From Ascochyta rabiei (lineage: Eukaryota; Ascomycota; Dothideomycetes; Pleosporales; Didymellaceae): a stretch of 64,000 nt of DNA. The notes under the pieces are model-generated. The model worked only from the letters and a program-made list of their open reading frames with translations. It was not told where the DNA came from and searched no databases. Below, in pieces: positions 54,874 to 64,000 of this stretch. Every line of letters begins with the position of its first letter. The stretch's first letter is position 1. The stretch covers positions 1,116,001 to 1,180,000 of the forward strand of contig NC_082417.1 of NCBI RefSeq assembly GCF_004011695.2, read 5' to 3'. Both the position numbers and the translations under genes were made by a program.

Positions 54874-56877
54874 CTACATCTTCTTCTGGCCAGTCTCGAC
54901 CCACTCGACAACTTTCTGCAGGAGCCCTACGTCAGCTAATGCCTGCTCTCTCGCGTCCCCTTTTTCGACCACAGCGGCCAATTCACCACCTTCTACTAAC
55001 TCTTTCTGAAACCTCGCAGCGACCTCCTTCAGTGGCTCAAGATAATGTGTGATGTCAAGGCTCTTGACTCCGAGCGGCTCGTGCAGGTGCTGTGCTTGGA
55101 GCAGGAGGTAGTAAAAATTGAGCGCAGCAACGTAGAAGCTGAGTTCTTGTCTGAACTGCATCCATGAGTCTGATACCTCGACACTCATTGATGCGTAGTG
55201 GCCGCTGAGGTCTGGCCAAAGATATGGTGCAACAGTCTGCAGCGCAACAGGTGTCGCGAATATAGACGTCTCAGACTCATCGTCAGCACCGCCGGGGCTG
55301 TTTGCTTCGAGTGTCTCGCCTTTGAGCCAAGACACTGCACTTGCTTTGAGGTTCTCGAACGGACAGTATTCGAGCGTGTCGCGGATGAATGTCAGACGAA
55401 CGAGGTCGTGGGGGTGGGAGCGCAGAATCGTGGTAGTAAGGTAGTGCGCAAGGCCGCGAAGGCTGGGAGATGGTGTATTGGCGGAGACAAGGGACACCGT
55501 CTGGAGGTACTGAGCAAATGACTCATCATCCTGAGGCTCGCCAACGTTGTTGTTCTCCAGGGCGATAAGGCCAAGGGCGACAATGGTATCGAGGAGTGCT
55601 TCTGGCTCGAGACCGACAGTCTGTGGGCCGAGGGCGCCGACGAAATTCTTGAGTATGGTTGCGTGTCCTGGGAAAATGGGAATCGAGGTTTTCTCGTCTC
55701 CCTGGGCTGCCGCGTACAGCTCTTGCTTGACATTATGCGCAGTGTACAGAATGAGTGCGCCAGTTCTTGATAGCGGAATGTCGGCTGCTGTGGCAGGTGG
55801 CTCGTCCTCGGTGCCTGGAACGCCTCGCTTCTCGATCTCAGAGTCCAAAATAGTTGTGACCAGCTCCTCTGGTTTTAGCCCCAGATCCTGTGTCAACGCC
55901 ACCACCTGTCCTAAGATCGCGGTTCTGGACCTCAAATCCTCATCTTCTGCGAATCGGTCTGCGTACTTTTGGTAGTTCGGCTTGTTCGGCGTTCTCTGCG
56001 GCTCATACTTCTCCATCAACCTACTGGCCCATGACAACCCTGGAACATCGTCGTCCGAAGTCAAGGATAAGACGTAATCTTCAAGAATGTGGGTGATGAA
56101 AGATTGAAGTAAGCGGTTGACCAACGTCGTTTCGTCAACATTTGGTGCTTCACTCTGCGCCTCTGGATCGGCCTGCGATTGGTTTGTGTTTGTTCGACTA
56201 AGAAGATTGCCGCTGCTTCGTCTTGACGGTAGAAGCGGCCTCTTAGTCCCAGAGAGAGTTTTGACGAGCTTGATTGCGGCTAACGTGAGCTCTTCCTGGT
56301 GCGTGTTTGCCTTGTTGAACGCAATGAGGACAGCTTGCAGGCTGGTTGAGAGGAAGCGGCTTGGGAACTTTGTCTTGACTCGCCTGTGTAGCGTAGCCAG
56401 AATGTCAAGCAGAGTCTCGAATTTGAGTATCGGTAAAGGTGGTAAAACTGTTCGTGGAAAAGCAGGGCTAGTGCTCGATTCTCCTACTCCTACATCTGGC
56501 ACTTTGAGCTTCAGCCCGCCTTCCTCGGCATCTGCGTCTTCTTCGTCGTCTGTTTCTTCCTGCGGTTCTTCGAAATCAAGTAATCGCAGTGCTTCAGTGA
56601 CTTTCAAGACACATTCTCTGGGGTTCCCTTTGGTAGCGATATCTTGCAAACACTCTTCGGATGCTGGAAGAAGTGGGAGCAGTAGATGAATAAGGTCCCA
56701 GCCGATGTTAGCCGTCAACTCTGCATCCTGGAGGATCTGATGCAGAACAGGCAGATTCTCTTCTGTAAGGTTGTATTCTACGATGGTAAGATATGTGATC
56801 GGATCGGTAGCTGGTGGAAGTGCTGCCAAAAGCGGGTTTCCCTCCTCTTTCTGTGCTGGATCTTTTAGCTCAGCCAT
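54874..56877 (-). CDS. Ybp1/Ybp2-like YAP1-binding protein (DUF1760)
   Basis: Single exon, 667 aa from the ATG at 56877 (MAELKDPAQKEEGNPLLAAL); the frame extends upstream only with non-ATG codons. Alpha-helical, ARM-like protein. Family-like blocks: TDPITYLTIVEYNLTEENLP, ANIGWDLIHLLLPLLPASEE, IATKGNPRECVLKVTEALRL, LKFETLLDILATLHRRVKTK and LAHYLTTTILRSHPHDLVRL. In yeast Ybp1 supports peroxide activation of the Yap1 transcription factor, and Ybp2 works at kinetochores. Two acidic/Ser-rich insertions (about residues 100-140 and 240-280) break the helical repeat. Divergent from lsm3 by about 300 bp. Confidence 0.85.
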   Translation of the reverse strand: MAELKDPAQKEEGNPLLAALPPATDPITYLTIVEYNLTEENLPVLHQILQDAELTANIGWDLIHLLLPLLPASEECLQDIATKGNPRECVLKVTEALRLLDFEEPQEETDDEEDADAEEGGLKLKVPDVGVGESSTSPAFPRTVLPPLPILKFETLLDILATLHRRVKTKFPSRFLSTSLQAVLIAFNKANTHQEELTLAAIKLVKTLSGTKRPLLPSRRSSGNLLSRTNTNQSQADPEAQSEAPNVDETTLVNRLLQSFITHILEDYVLSLTSDDDVPGLSWASRLMEKYEPQRTPNKPNYQKYADRFAEDEDLRSRTAILGQVVALTQDLGLKPEELVTTILDSEIEKRGVPGTEDEPPATAADIPLSRTGALILYTAHNVKQELYAAAQGDEKTSIPIFPGHATILKNFVGALGPQTVGLEPEALLDTIVALGLIALENNNVGEPQDDESFAQYLQTVSLVSANTPSPSLRGLAHYLTTTILRSHPHDLVRLTFIRDTLEYCPFENLKASAVSWLKGETLEANSPGGADDESETSIFATPVALQTVAPYLWPDLSGHYASMSVEVSDSWMQFRQELSFYVAALNFYYLLLQAQHLHEPLGVKSLDITHYLEPLKEVAARFQKELVEGGELAAVVEKGDAREQALADVGLLQKVVEWVETGQKKM

Positions 56878-57179
56878 GGTGTCGATGGTGGTGGGGCAAC
56901 GTGTGTCAGTAAACCGGTAGACTGTTATGGTGCAGCCGAAACACTTGTCGGCACCTTTGAATGAATGTATGTGTGTGAGAGGTTCCAGGAAATGTAATGC
57001 CACTTTCGATTGTTACTGATTGTGGTGGTTGTTGAGTGACGGGCAAGCCCCCGACCACGCGCCTGACGCAATGCGGTGCGTATGACTAAACACGGACTAG
57101 CTCTAGATCGCAGCTTCCAAAGTTGAACCTCGCGTTGATCGGTCGCACCACAACACAACCCCGCAACCCTCAGCCCACC
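56878..57179. promoter_or_regulatory. Divergent promoter (Ybp1-like / lsm3)
   Basis: About 300 bp separating the two start codons; shared bidirectional promoter by position. No specific site recognised. Confidence 0.5.
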
Positions 57180-57578
57180 ATGGACGAGAAAGAAGAGACC
57201 AACGAGCCTCTCGATCTTGTGCGCCTCTGCATTGATGAGATTGTCCTTGTCAAACTACGCGGCGATCGCGAATTGAAGGGCAGATTACATGTGTGTTTGC
57301 TCGGCGTGACAGTGGGCGCAAGAACGAGAGCTAATGTAGCGATGCAGGCCTACGACTCACATTGCAACCTTGTTCTCGGCGATGTTGAGGAGACAATATT
57401 CGTGGCCGAGGAAGAGGAGGACGACCAGGAACCGCGCGTCAGGACGGTGAAGAAGCAGAGCGAGATGCTGTTTGTGCGAGGCAAGTCATCAAACCCTACA
57501 GAAGGTGTGATGCAATACTAACGTCGAGCAGGTGACTCGGTCGTATTGATCGCACCGGCAGAGGGCGCATCGCAGTGA
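57180..57578 (+). CDS. lsm3: LSm3, U6 snRNA-associated Sm-like protein
   Basis: Subunit of the Lsm2-8 (nuclear U6 snRNA) and Lsm1-7 (cytoplasmic mRNA decay) rings. Exons 57180-57290, 57348-57480 and 57532-57578; 96 aa, normal for LSm3. Sm1 motif: [20 protein letters not shown] then [20 protein letters not shown] across intron 1; Sm2 motif: [15 protein letters not shown] across intron 2. The second intron is GC-AG: donor GCAAGT, perfect branch site TACTAAC, acceptor GAGCAG. Using it is the only way to give the invariant R-G-D of the Sm2 motif. The gene is a splicing factor gene that itself carries a non-canonical intron. Confidence 0.95.
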
Positions 57579-58737
57579 GCTCTGCTACTTAGCCCGCGCA
57601 AGTGAATTACCTTCCTCCAAAGAAGGGAGGCAAGAACGAACGGATCAGCAGTACACGGATACATGCATTGAGATACCCGAGCGATCGCACGGCGAGACGA
57701 GAAACGAAAGGTCGACACCGATTGGTCAAGGTCCGAGACAAAGGACGGGTTATAGCTGGTTGATGCGGCGACGCGGTATGCGAACGCTGTATTCGGAGAC
57801 GATGAGTCATTGAGAACCGCCATGGCGGTCTCTTTAGGGGCCAGTTGTCCTGGCGACATCTTCGACCAAGCCAACCATTTGCGCCAGGTCCAACAGTAGC
57901 CCAGTCTAAACAATCAAAACACCAGTGGCAGAGACAAATCAAGGCAGCCTCGTGATTAATATGATGTTACTCTGCGCATTCTCGTGATCCGTGTCGGCGA
58001 TGCAAACATTACATGTCGATGTGTCGTGTCAAAACGTCACTGCCAAACTCCTGATCAACACGTGAGCCCATGTGCATTATGAAGGATGCAAGCATTAATT
58101 AGCTTTTCTCGACTACGCCCCCATGAGGGAGATCGCATGACGCCAAAGCAGATAAAAACCCCAGGACGACTCGCACATAGCGCGATGTCTGTCTATACTC
58201 CTTGAGAACCCCAAGCGTCCAAGACGAAACCAAAAGAAACCCAAAGCTCAAGAGCTGACTAACGAAATCCTCCCACGCCATGAGTTATGGGGAATTAAAA
58301 ACTGGTGCGCTGTTCTGGTGTTCATGACTTCGTGCCATCGTGATGTATCCGCCACGCTCGAATGCTAGAAAATATACTCAGAAAGAAAATGGTGCTGTGA
58401 TTACGCTATGCTGAATCGATGAGCTCTTGTGGCGTAGGCAAGGGATTCAGGCCGGGAAGCCATAGGCGCCATGTGGAGAATTGCCGAATGATGGGTGGGC
58501 TGCCAAAGAGTCAGAAGGCTGCTGGTGTTGGCTATGGTCAAGGAAGCCGCCAAAACGTCTCGTACTGCTGTCGGAAAACAATAAACAAGAATGAAGAAGA
58601 TTCCGGTGATGACCATGCTGCTGGCTAAAGGCAGCCGCGGATTGGTGAGAGATCAAGTGCGCCGTTATGCGACACCTGCATGCTCGTCAATTTGGAGGCC
58701 AGTGTCAAGGGGTTGTGCGAAGGTGAGCGTGGAGTAT
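57579..58737. other. Intergenic region between convergent lsm3 and cyclin B
   Basis: About 1.16 kb. Minus-strand frames at 57518-57913 and 58099-58281 (the latter ATG-initiated, 60 aa, with one hydrophobic segment) have no recognisable family, and I leave them uncalled. Confidence 0.5.
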
Positions 58738-60726
58738 TCACTTTCTTCTCCACGTCTGACTAGCAAGACTGTCCCTCGAAGCAAAGGGAAGCTGGAAGCC
58801 TTTGGCAACTTCGGTCTCAACGAAGATTGATGCACGCTTGTAACGCTTGTCGGTATACTTTTCGTACACGGCGGCATGGTGCTTCTGAGGGTTGTCGCAG
58901 CACTCCACGATACAAGAAACAAGCTGTCGCAATTGACTCAGGGTGTATCCGGAGTAGTGAACGTGGGATTGCGACTAGAACTTGTTAGCACAGCTTGAAC
59001 CGAGCAGCGCGCATTCACATACCCAATCGCCCTTCTTCAACATGAACCGGGCTAAACAATGAGCGCCGGCGGCCAGGAAGCTTGGAGCGCAGCTGACGAA
59101 TCGTTCATCCATGACAGTGATCTCAAGGAAGTATTTGGCCAAAGTCCTGGTCTCGAGATCGTAGTCGTCCGCCTTGCTGATACGGCGCAGGAAGCTCATT
59201 GGCCCAGGCCAGCCCAGCTCGAACTGCAGCATGCTGAGCATAAAGCGCTCGGCCTTGAGAACTTCATCGCCAGTGTAGGCACCATCGACCATGTAAACGA
59301 TCTCTTGAACTGAAGGGCAGTTGATCTCCTCGTACTTGGCAGCAACGAACAGAGCGGTGGCACCTACAAGCTGCAGCTTGCCCAGAGAAACGACTTTGGC
59401 GGAAAGAAATCGATCGACGTAGTTGACTGCAAGGAACAGAGTCTCAGGTAGGAGCGTGAATCGGTTGTGGACCTGTACAAGCCAGTCCATAAGCACCGAT
59501 CGCATCGACCATTGGATCTCGGCCTGGTGGTCCATGTAGTTGGCATTGGGCTTCATCTTTTCCTCAAGGGAATGCATGTAGTCGAAAATCTCGTCGCCAT
59601 ATTCGGCCACCATTGATGTATCCCACTGCTCGTCCTCGACATCTTCGGGAGATCTGTGCAACTCAACGAACTGTTTCGCGGCTTCAAGCTCACGTTGGGT
59701 TTTTACTGTGATACGCGGCGCAGGAACAAGTGTTACACCGCCAGTGGTGTTGTCGCTGCGCGAACGAAGGGACCTAGCGGTTGTATATCCATCTGCATCG
59801 TAGTACTCTTCCTCGTCGTCTTCGTCCCAGTATTCTTCCCGGCTGAGCTTTGCAAGCTCCTCGTTGCGTTCTTGTTCAATGACACGCGCCTGCTCCTCAA
59901 GAGCATCAAGGTACTCGTACTTTTCTTCTGCATCAACCTTGATCGCCTTCTCTTGTTTGTGCGCAGGGATGATGGCCTCGGTCTCGGTTGGGCGAACAGC
60001 TGTTGGCTCTGACGCACGGTCCTCAATGGGAAATGAGGTGGTCCGCGACGTCAATGCCTGCCGTGTTGGGACCGTTGTTGTGATGATCTCAGGTACGACC
60101 TCGATCCTGGACTCGTGGAATACAGTGGTCGGCTTCTTGGTTATGGTCTTGCGAGTGTTGGTGGCCTGGTGCGAGGCATCGACGGTGGCTTGCTTTGCAA
60201 CGACAGATTCGACCAACTCAGCGTTTGTCGACACATTGGCTTTCGCAGTGACGGTCGATAGAGGTCGTTGCGCAGGTCTTGACAGTGCGCCAGGCTTTTC
60301 AAGCTCCTTGATCGAGACTACGGCAGGATCCTTCAGCACCAGTGTGTCCTTCTTCTTGCCAGCCAGGTGTATATCGTCCTTTGCAACAGGAAGCCTTGTA
60401 GTGTTGCTGACATCTGCAAAAGGGGCGCGCTTAGCGGCTGGCTTGATGGCTCCAGCAGGCATTGATAGACCGTTCAGTGCAGACACCGACTTGCCCTGCT
60501 TAAGAGTTTTCCCGGCTGGTAACTGTGACGGCGCGTTCTCGTCGCGGTGCCGGAGACTCCGCAGGGGGCGCTGTGGCTATGAGAGAAGAGCGTTAGCAAC
60601 AGTCGAAGTGTGTTGTGAGGAAAGTTCTGATATGCAACCCAAATAGGCGTTGGTAAACAACAGGTTGCACGGTCCAACGACCGGGTGAAGGCGAACAGGA
60701 GACAGCGCACTCACCTTTGCATCCAT
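58738..60726 (-). CDS. G2/mitotic cyclin B (NimE/Clb type)
   Basis: Activates Cdk1 at the G2/M transition. Exons 60726-60715 (only ATGGATGCAAAG), 60576-59023 and 58974-58738; 600 aa. The N-terminal regulatory region has a destruction-box-like RAPFADVSN (about residues 54-62), with Phe in place of the usual Leu, and Lys-rich stretches. The cyclin box starts near AEYGDEIFDYMHSLEEKMKP and includes QAEIQWSMRSVLMDWLVQVH and LFVAAKYEEINCPSVQEIVY, then GWPGPMSFLRRISKADDYDL. The last exon supplies SQSHVHYSGYTLSQLRQLVS and RYKRASIFVETEVAKGF. An acidic run (DEDDEEEYYDADG) precedes the box. Known as nimE in Aspergillus and CLB1-4 in yeast. Confidence 0.94.
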
Positions 60727-61251
60727 GTTGCTGTGTATCTGTCAATTGATGTTAATAGTCCCCCGGATGTTTTGTGGTCTCGGCAGCGATCGCGAACGTA
60801 ATGAGTGTTGGCGACGGGCTCGTTAGGGGCGGCACTGATGTCGAAGCGCTACTAAACAGAGGGTGATATAACAAAACTCTCCATCTAACTTGGCGGCGAT
60901 GAGATACTCGAACAGCTGTTGTCGGGCGACGCGAGACGTGGTGTTGACAACAGCAGCCGGGCTGGACGCAAAGTATATATGGAAACGGGTCGAGCTGTGA
61001 CATGTAAACAAATAGAGCTCGAGCGATCGAATCGGCATAGCTCGCGACTTGGCCGGAACGGGCGCTAGCGTGCCTTCCCGAGCAACGGCGATGTCATAAA
61101 CGCGTCCACCGCCAGAACAACGAAATGCTCTTTCTCAATGCGCTACCCCACACAACGCAAATTTGATCCTAACAAATTATCCCCGAGGTTCGCAACCCTT
61201 GCTAAACCTTTGCAGACTGCAAAAGCAAATTTCCGATACCTGCATTGAGCG

Positions 61252-61300
61252 CCAGGGCAGTGTTGTCTCCTGCTGTCAGGAGACGTGCCAAGAGCCCTGG
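61252..61300. repeat. Nested inverted repeat (double-stem hairpin)
   Basis: Outer arms CCAGGGC (61252-61258) and GCCCTGG (61294-61300) enclose a perfect 8-bp inner stem GTCTCCTG (61265-61272), loop CTGT, CAGGAGAC (61277-61284). Confidence 0.8.
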
Positions 61301-61736
61301 TTTCAACGCATTTCACGCGCGACTGCACGTGATACAGCCCATAATCCCAGGCTCCTTGACAACACTCTCTATTGCTATGATATGTTTCAGAAAGGTGTGG
61401 TCGCACTCGCAAAAGACCTCAGATGTTGTTGCGATCGTTGCGCCGCTATGCCCGCCGGCCTGAAGTGGCCCACAATGCGCTGCGCACAGCCAACCATCCA
61501 GCGCACTGCCTCTAAGTTTCAAACTGCTGCCTGCGCTCATCTGGCCCTGGCGCCATGGCTTCAGAATCGCCTTGTGAAAGGAGGATGCTTTGTACTTGCC
61601 TGGGAGCCCTTGCAGTTTGTTGTCGTTGCCAATTGCCCGCGTGCTTTGTCCCCCGCAGGCGCTGGAGATGTGGGCCGAGAGCTTCACCGACACATCACCG
61701 ACACATCCGTCACCCTACCGAGACCGCGCTGTATCC

Positions 61737-61757
61737 ACAGGCCAGAGATTGGCCTGT
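61737..61757. repeat. 8-bp perfect inverted repeat
   Basis: ACAGGCCA, 5-nt spacer GAGAT, TGGCCTGT. It could be a dimeric factor site or a chance hairpin. Confidence 0.75.
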
Positions 61758-63576
61758 CAAAAGGTCCGCGACTGCTTTCCCGTGCCGAAGTAGCTTGCGC
61801 AAAGTGCGGGAGTGCTACAATCAATGGGTGACCCCTCATCGTTCTCGGCCGGTTATCCATGCCAGCTACAAGTCTACCTGCGGCGCTACTCACGTCTGGC
61901 CTGTCTGCTCGTTCACACACATGCAGGTTCGGGAATTCCAGCACCACGATCGTTTGGGGGATGATCGTTGAGGTTCGCAATCGAAAGTGCTAGAGTATGC
62001 TGCTCATACAAGTGGGTCGCAGACTGCGACTTTGCGATCGTGTTGTCACGGATTCATCCGCGGCAGCAGGCAATTTTCGAAGCGTTCTCGGGGAGCGCAT
62101 GCTCTCGAAACACTCAGTAGATGCGGAAAGTTCAGGCGATCATGTCGACAATCGTCATCCACTGGAGCGATCCCCAAACAACGTGTTTGGTGTTGATCGT
62201 TGCACGGGGATTGCTCCAATAGACGCCGAGAACCAGCTGCCAACGAAGCCCCAGCGCTTCCTTAGATCTGGGGAACAGGAGGCATTTGGCCTATCTCGTT
62301 GCACCTGTACCATGAGGCGACTCTAATATCATAATGTCCAGGCATCTTGAAGGGGTTTGCGTTGCACATCAAGGTCCTCGTGTTGTCGACACTGGAGCTA
62401 GAGGATGAGCCAGCAAGGCGGCGCATCAGCTCATGGGCCAAGTCCTGTGTCTTGTTGAGCAGTGCGGCAGCGAAGCTCGGAGTGCTCTGCGCAGTTTATC
62501 TATTCTAATATCTAGCTCGCTATTTGCCTGTCTCGCTCTATGCATTTGCGGCTTAATGCCTGGGCGCATCGGTGCCGCTCTGGGGCTCCACGCAGCGTAG
62601 AGCGGCATGCGCCAACGAGGCAGCCGACATGTGTAGGGAAGTCCATATGCTACGTCCTTCTTGCTCAAGATACTACAGGTGTCTGATAAGGCCACGGCAG
62701 AAGTTGGGGGCAGCGTGGCCACGATGCGCAGGGAGTTATACGAAGATGGGACGAATGCGCCGAGAGGATAGCCTCGGTATGGCAGTACATAGACCACTAG
62801 AAATGATTCTCGCTTCAAAGGCGACCAGCAATATGTAGGGTTGGCAGTCCTAGGAAGGCGCATTGTTGCTGCTCTGACATTCCCAAGTCGCTGGCGTCGT
62901 GGTCATGTCGCAAGGTCATTAGCGAATGACCACCCCAACGCACTCCTCTTCCTCTCCACTCTCCACACCACCTTGCAGAGCCAACACAACCACTCTCTCG
63001 TAAGTCTCCCGCCCCGTCACCCTCCCTACAGTGCGCCTGGTACCGCTATCCAGTACCCTCACGGCCCCAATCATGTTGGGCGCGCTCAACCGCTAACCCG
63101 GTGCCTCAGCCAGCGGCGGTACACATCGCAGACCTCCGGCAGGGCTTGTTTGCCTTCACATACACCACGGCCGGTATGTATGTCTCTCTGTATGTCTATG
63201 CGACCGCGTCAGCGCCTGCGGATGTTTCTGATGGCGGCCCCTTGGTCCTCCAACGCTGCCGTCACCGGCTTCCCTCAGGGCGGCCCACCCCGGCAGCGGT
63301 GACGACGTCCCACACCATCAAAGCCATCGCAGCCTTTCGAGCACACCGTGTGGAGCGCGGAGCACCATAGAGGCCATCATTGAGAGTCGTTTGCTGACAG
63401 GACATATCCCAGACTCGATATTCGATTACCCTCCCCCCTCCCTCCCCCCTCCCCCGACCGCCATTCGCTCTGAGGCCCTTGCGACACCGGCAGGATTGGT
63501 GAATTGCCCGCCCACACATACACACAGCCTTGTTTCAAAGGCCGTAGAACCAGGCTCTGGTGCCAGCAGGCGTGCT

Positions 63577-64000
63577 ATGCAAGTGTCCCACCTCCTTGCG
63601 CAGTCTCGGGTGTCGAGCGCAAGATCCACCACCGAGAGCATCGAAGGCCGTGCTGCGGGCCACCACCACAACTCAAGGCATTCGGTCTCAGACTACGATA
63701 TGCTTGCACATGAGCGCGATTCCGGCATGATGGATGTCTATCCAAGCACCGAGACGGCCGCAGCGCACGATCTCCTGTCGCCCTCCAAGCAGGTGCCGTC
63801 AAAGCAGGTCAGCTTCGAGCTCCTGCTGCCTCAGTCTCCTCAACACAGGGCTCGCCTGCCCATGAGAGTGAACATATTCCCGCACGATACAACTGATTCG
63901 ATCATCACAACGGTCAAGAACTTCTATGGGTTGTACGAGCGCAGGGGCGTCATCTTCGAGGACCGTCATGGGAATATACTGATTGCGAGGTACGAGAACT
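63577..64000 (+). CDS. Conserved fungal protein, N-terminal part, truncated by the window edge
   Basis: The frame from ATG 63577 is open to the last base (about 141 codons). The first 100 residues are Ser/His/Ala-rich (MQVSHLLAQSRVSS, AAGHHHNSRHSVSDYD). They lead into a well-ordered domain: LPMRVNIFPHDTTDSIITTV, KNFYGLYERRGVIFEDRHGN, ILIARYEN. This resembles a PB1/ubiquitin-fold-like segment that I have the impression of having seen in fungal regulatory proteins, but I cannot name the gene. The frame is open a little further upstream (from about 63520) without ATG, so the real start might lie in an earlier exon. Confidence 0.65.
   Translation, partial: MQVSHLLAQSRVSSARSTTESIEGRAAGHHHNSRHSVSDYDMLAHERDSGMMDVYPSTETAAAHDLLSPSKQVPSKQVSFELLLPQSPQHRARLPMRVNIFPHDTTDSIITTVKNFYGLYERRGVIFEDRHGNILIARYEN

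Larger units (their letters stand above)
60727..63576. other. Large region without supported genes, with two inverted repeats
   Basis: About 2.85 kb including the cyclin B promoter and the 5' region of the last gene. The longest frames (such as 61163-61831) are Cys/Ala/Arg-rich without motif support. Two hairpin-forming inverted repeats are listed separately. CT-rich stretches at about 62940-63010 and 63425-63455 resemble fungal leader/promoter tracts. Confidence 0.55.

Noticed and set aside
61163..61831. 222-codon plus-strand frame
   Set aside because: It starts with ATG but shows no domain, has an irregular Cys-rich composition, and competing frames of similar length overlap it on both strands.

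Overview
The window is nuclear DNA of a filamentous ascomycete (Pezizomycotina). The evidence is many short spliceosomal introns (about 45-70 bp, GT-AG with CTAAC/CTGAC-like branch points), compact spacing of about 2-3 kb per gene, an acetate regulator of the FacB/Cat8 type, a GPI-type serine/threonine-rich surface protein, and repeated copies of a fungal 'LPAELRN-IW' (DUF7730/F-box-like) family. That family expansion suggests Dothideomycetes; this is an inference and I cannot name the species.

Layout. 0.7-13 kb is a housekeeping block: NAD kinase (-), spermidine synthase (-), a frameshifted class I methyltransferase (+), epsilon-COP (+), a Pgc1-like glycerophosphodiester phosphodiesterase (+) and gamma-tubulin (+). 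13-19 kb is accessory: two tandem DUF7730-type genes, a decayed tandem Zn2Cys6 relic, microsatellites and the first copy of a dispersed repeat. 18.8-26 kb returns to conserved genes: indoleamine 2,3-dioxygenase (+), a GTPBP1-like GTPase (+), a further DUF7730-type gene (+) and a secreted GDPD (-). 26-37.6 kb is a decayed, gene-poor accessory region. It holds a DUF7730-type pseudogene, a RidA-family gene, an RNA-ligase pseudogene, a perfect hairpin, another DUF7730-type gene, a HAD hydrolase, a GPI-type surface protein, a multi-spanning membrane protein and two more repeat copies. 37.6-60.7 kb is again conserved: a membrane-anchored Ig-like protein, Cdc14 phosphatase (-), a SET-domain methyltransferase (+), FacB/Cat8 (+), Kti12 (-), a polyglutamine protein (+), tRNA-Arg(CCT) (-), free methionine-R-sulfoxide reductase (+), a Ybp1-like protein (-), LSm3 (+) and cyclin B (-). 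60.7-63.5 kb has no supported gene, and a conserved fungal gene runs off the right edge.

There is no operon or obvious biosynthetic cluster, and most genes work independently. Loose functional links are the cell-cycle and spindle genes (gamma-tubulin, Cdc14, cyclin B), the tRNA/Elongator pair (tRNA-Arg CCT, Kti12) and two redox-related genes (fRMsr, Ybp1-like). The most unusual observations are: extreme micro-exons (an ATG-only first exon plus a 5-nt exon in fRMsr; 6-nt and 16-nt exons in kti12; an 8-nt exon in gamma-tubulin; a 12-nt exon in cyclin B), GC-AG introns in lsm3 and probably sec28, a dispersed non-coding repeat in three copies, a tandem Zn2Cys6 relic, an RNA-ligase pseudogene with an internal deletion, and a 12-bp perfect hairpin. 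I found no CRISPR array, rRNA gene or intact transposon. All exon boundaries were read by eye from splice signals and protein continuity.
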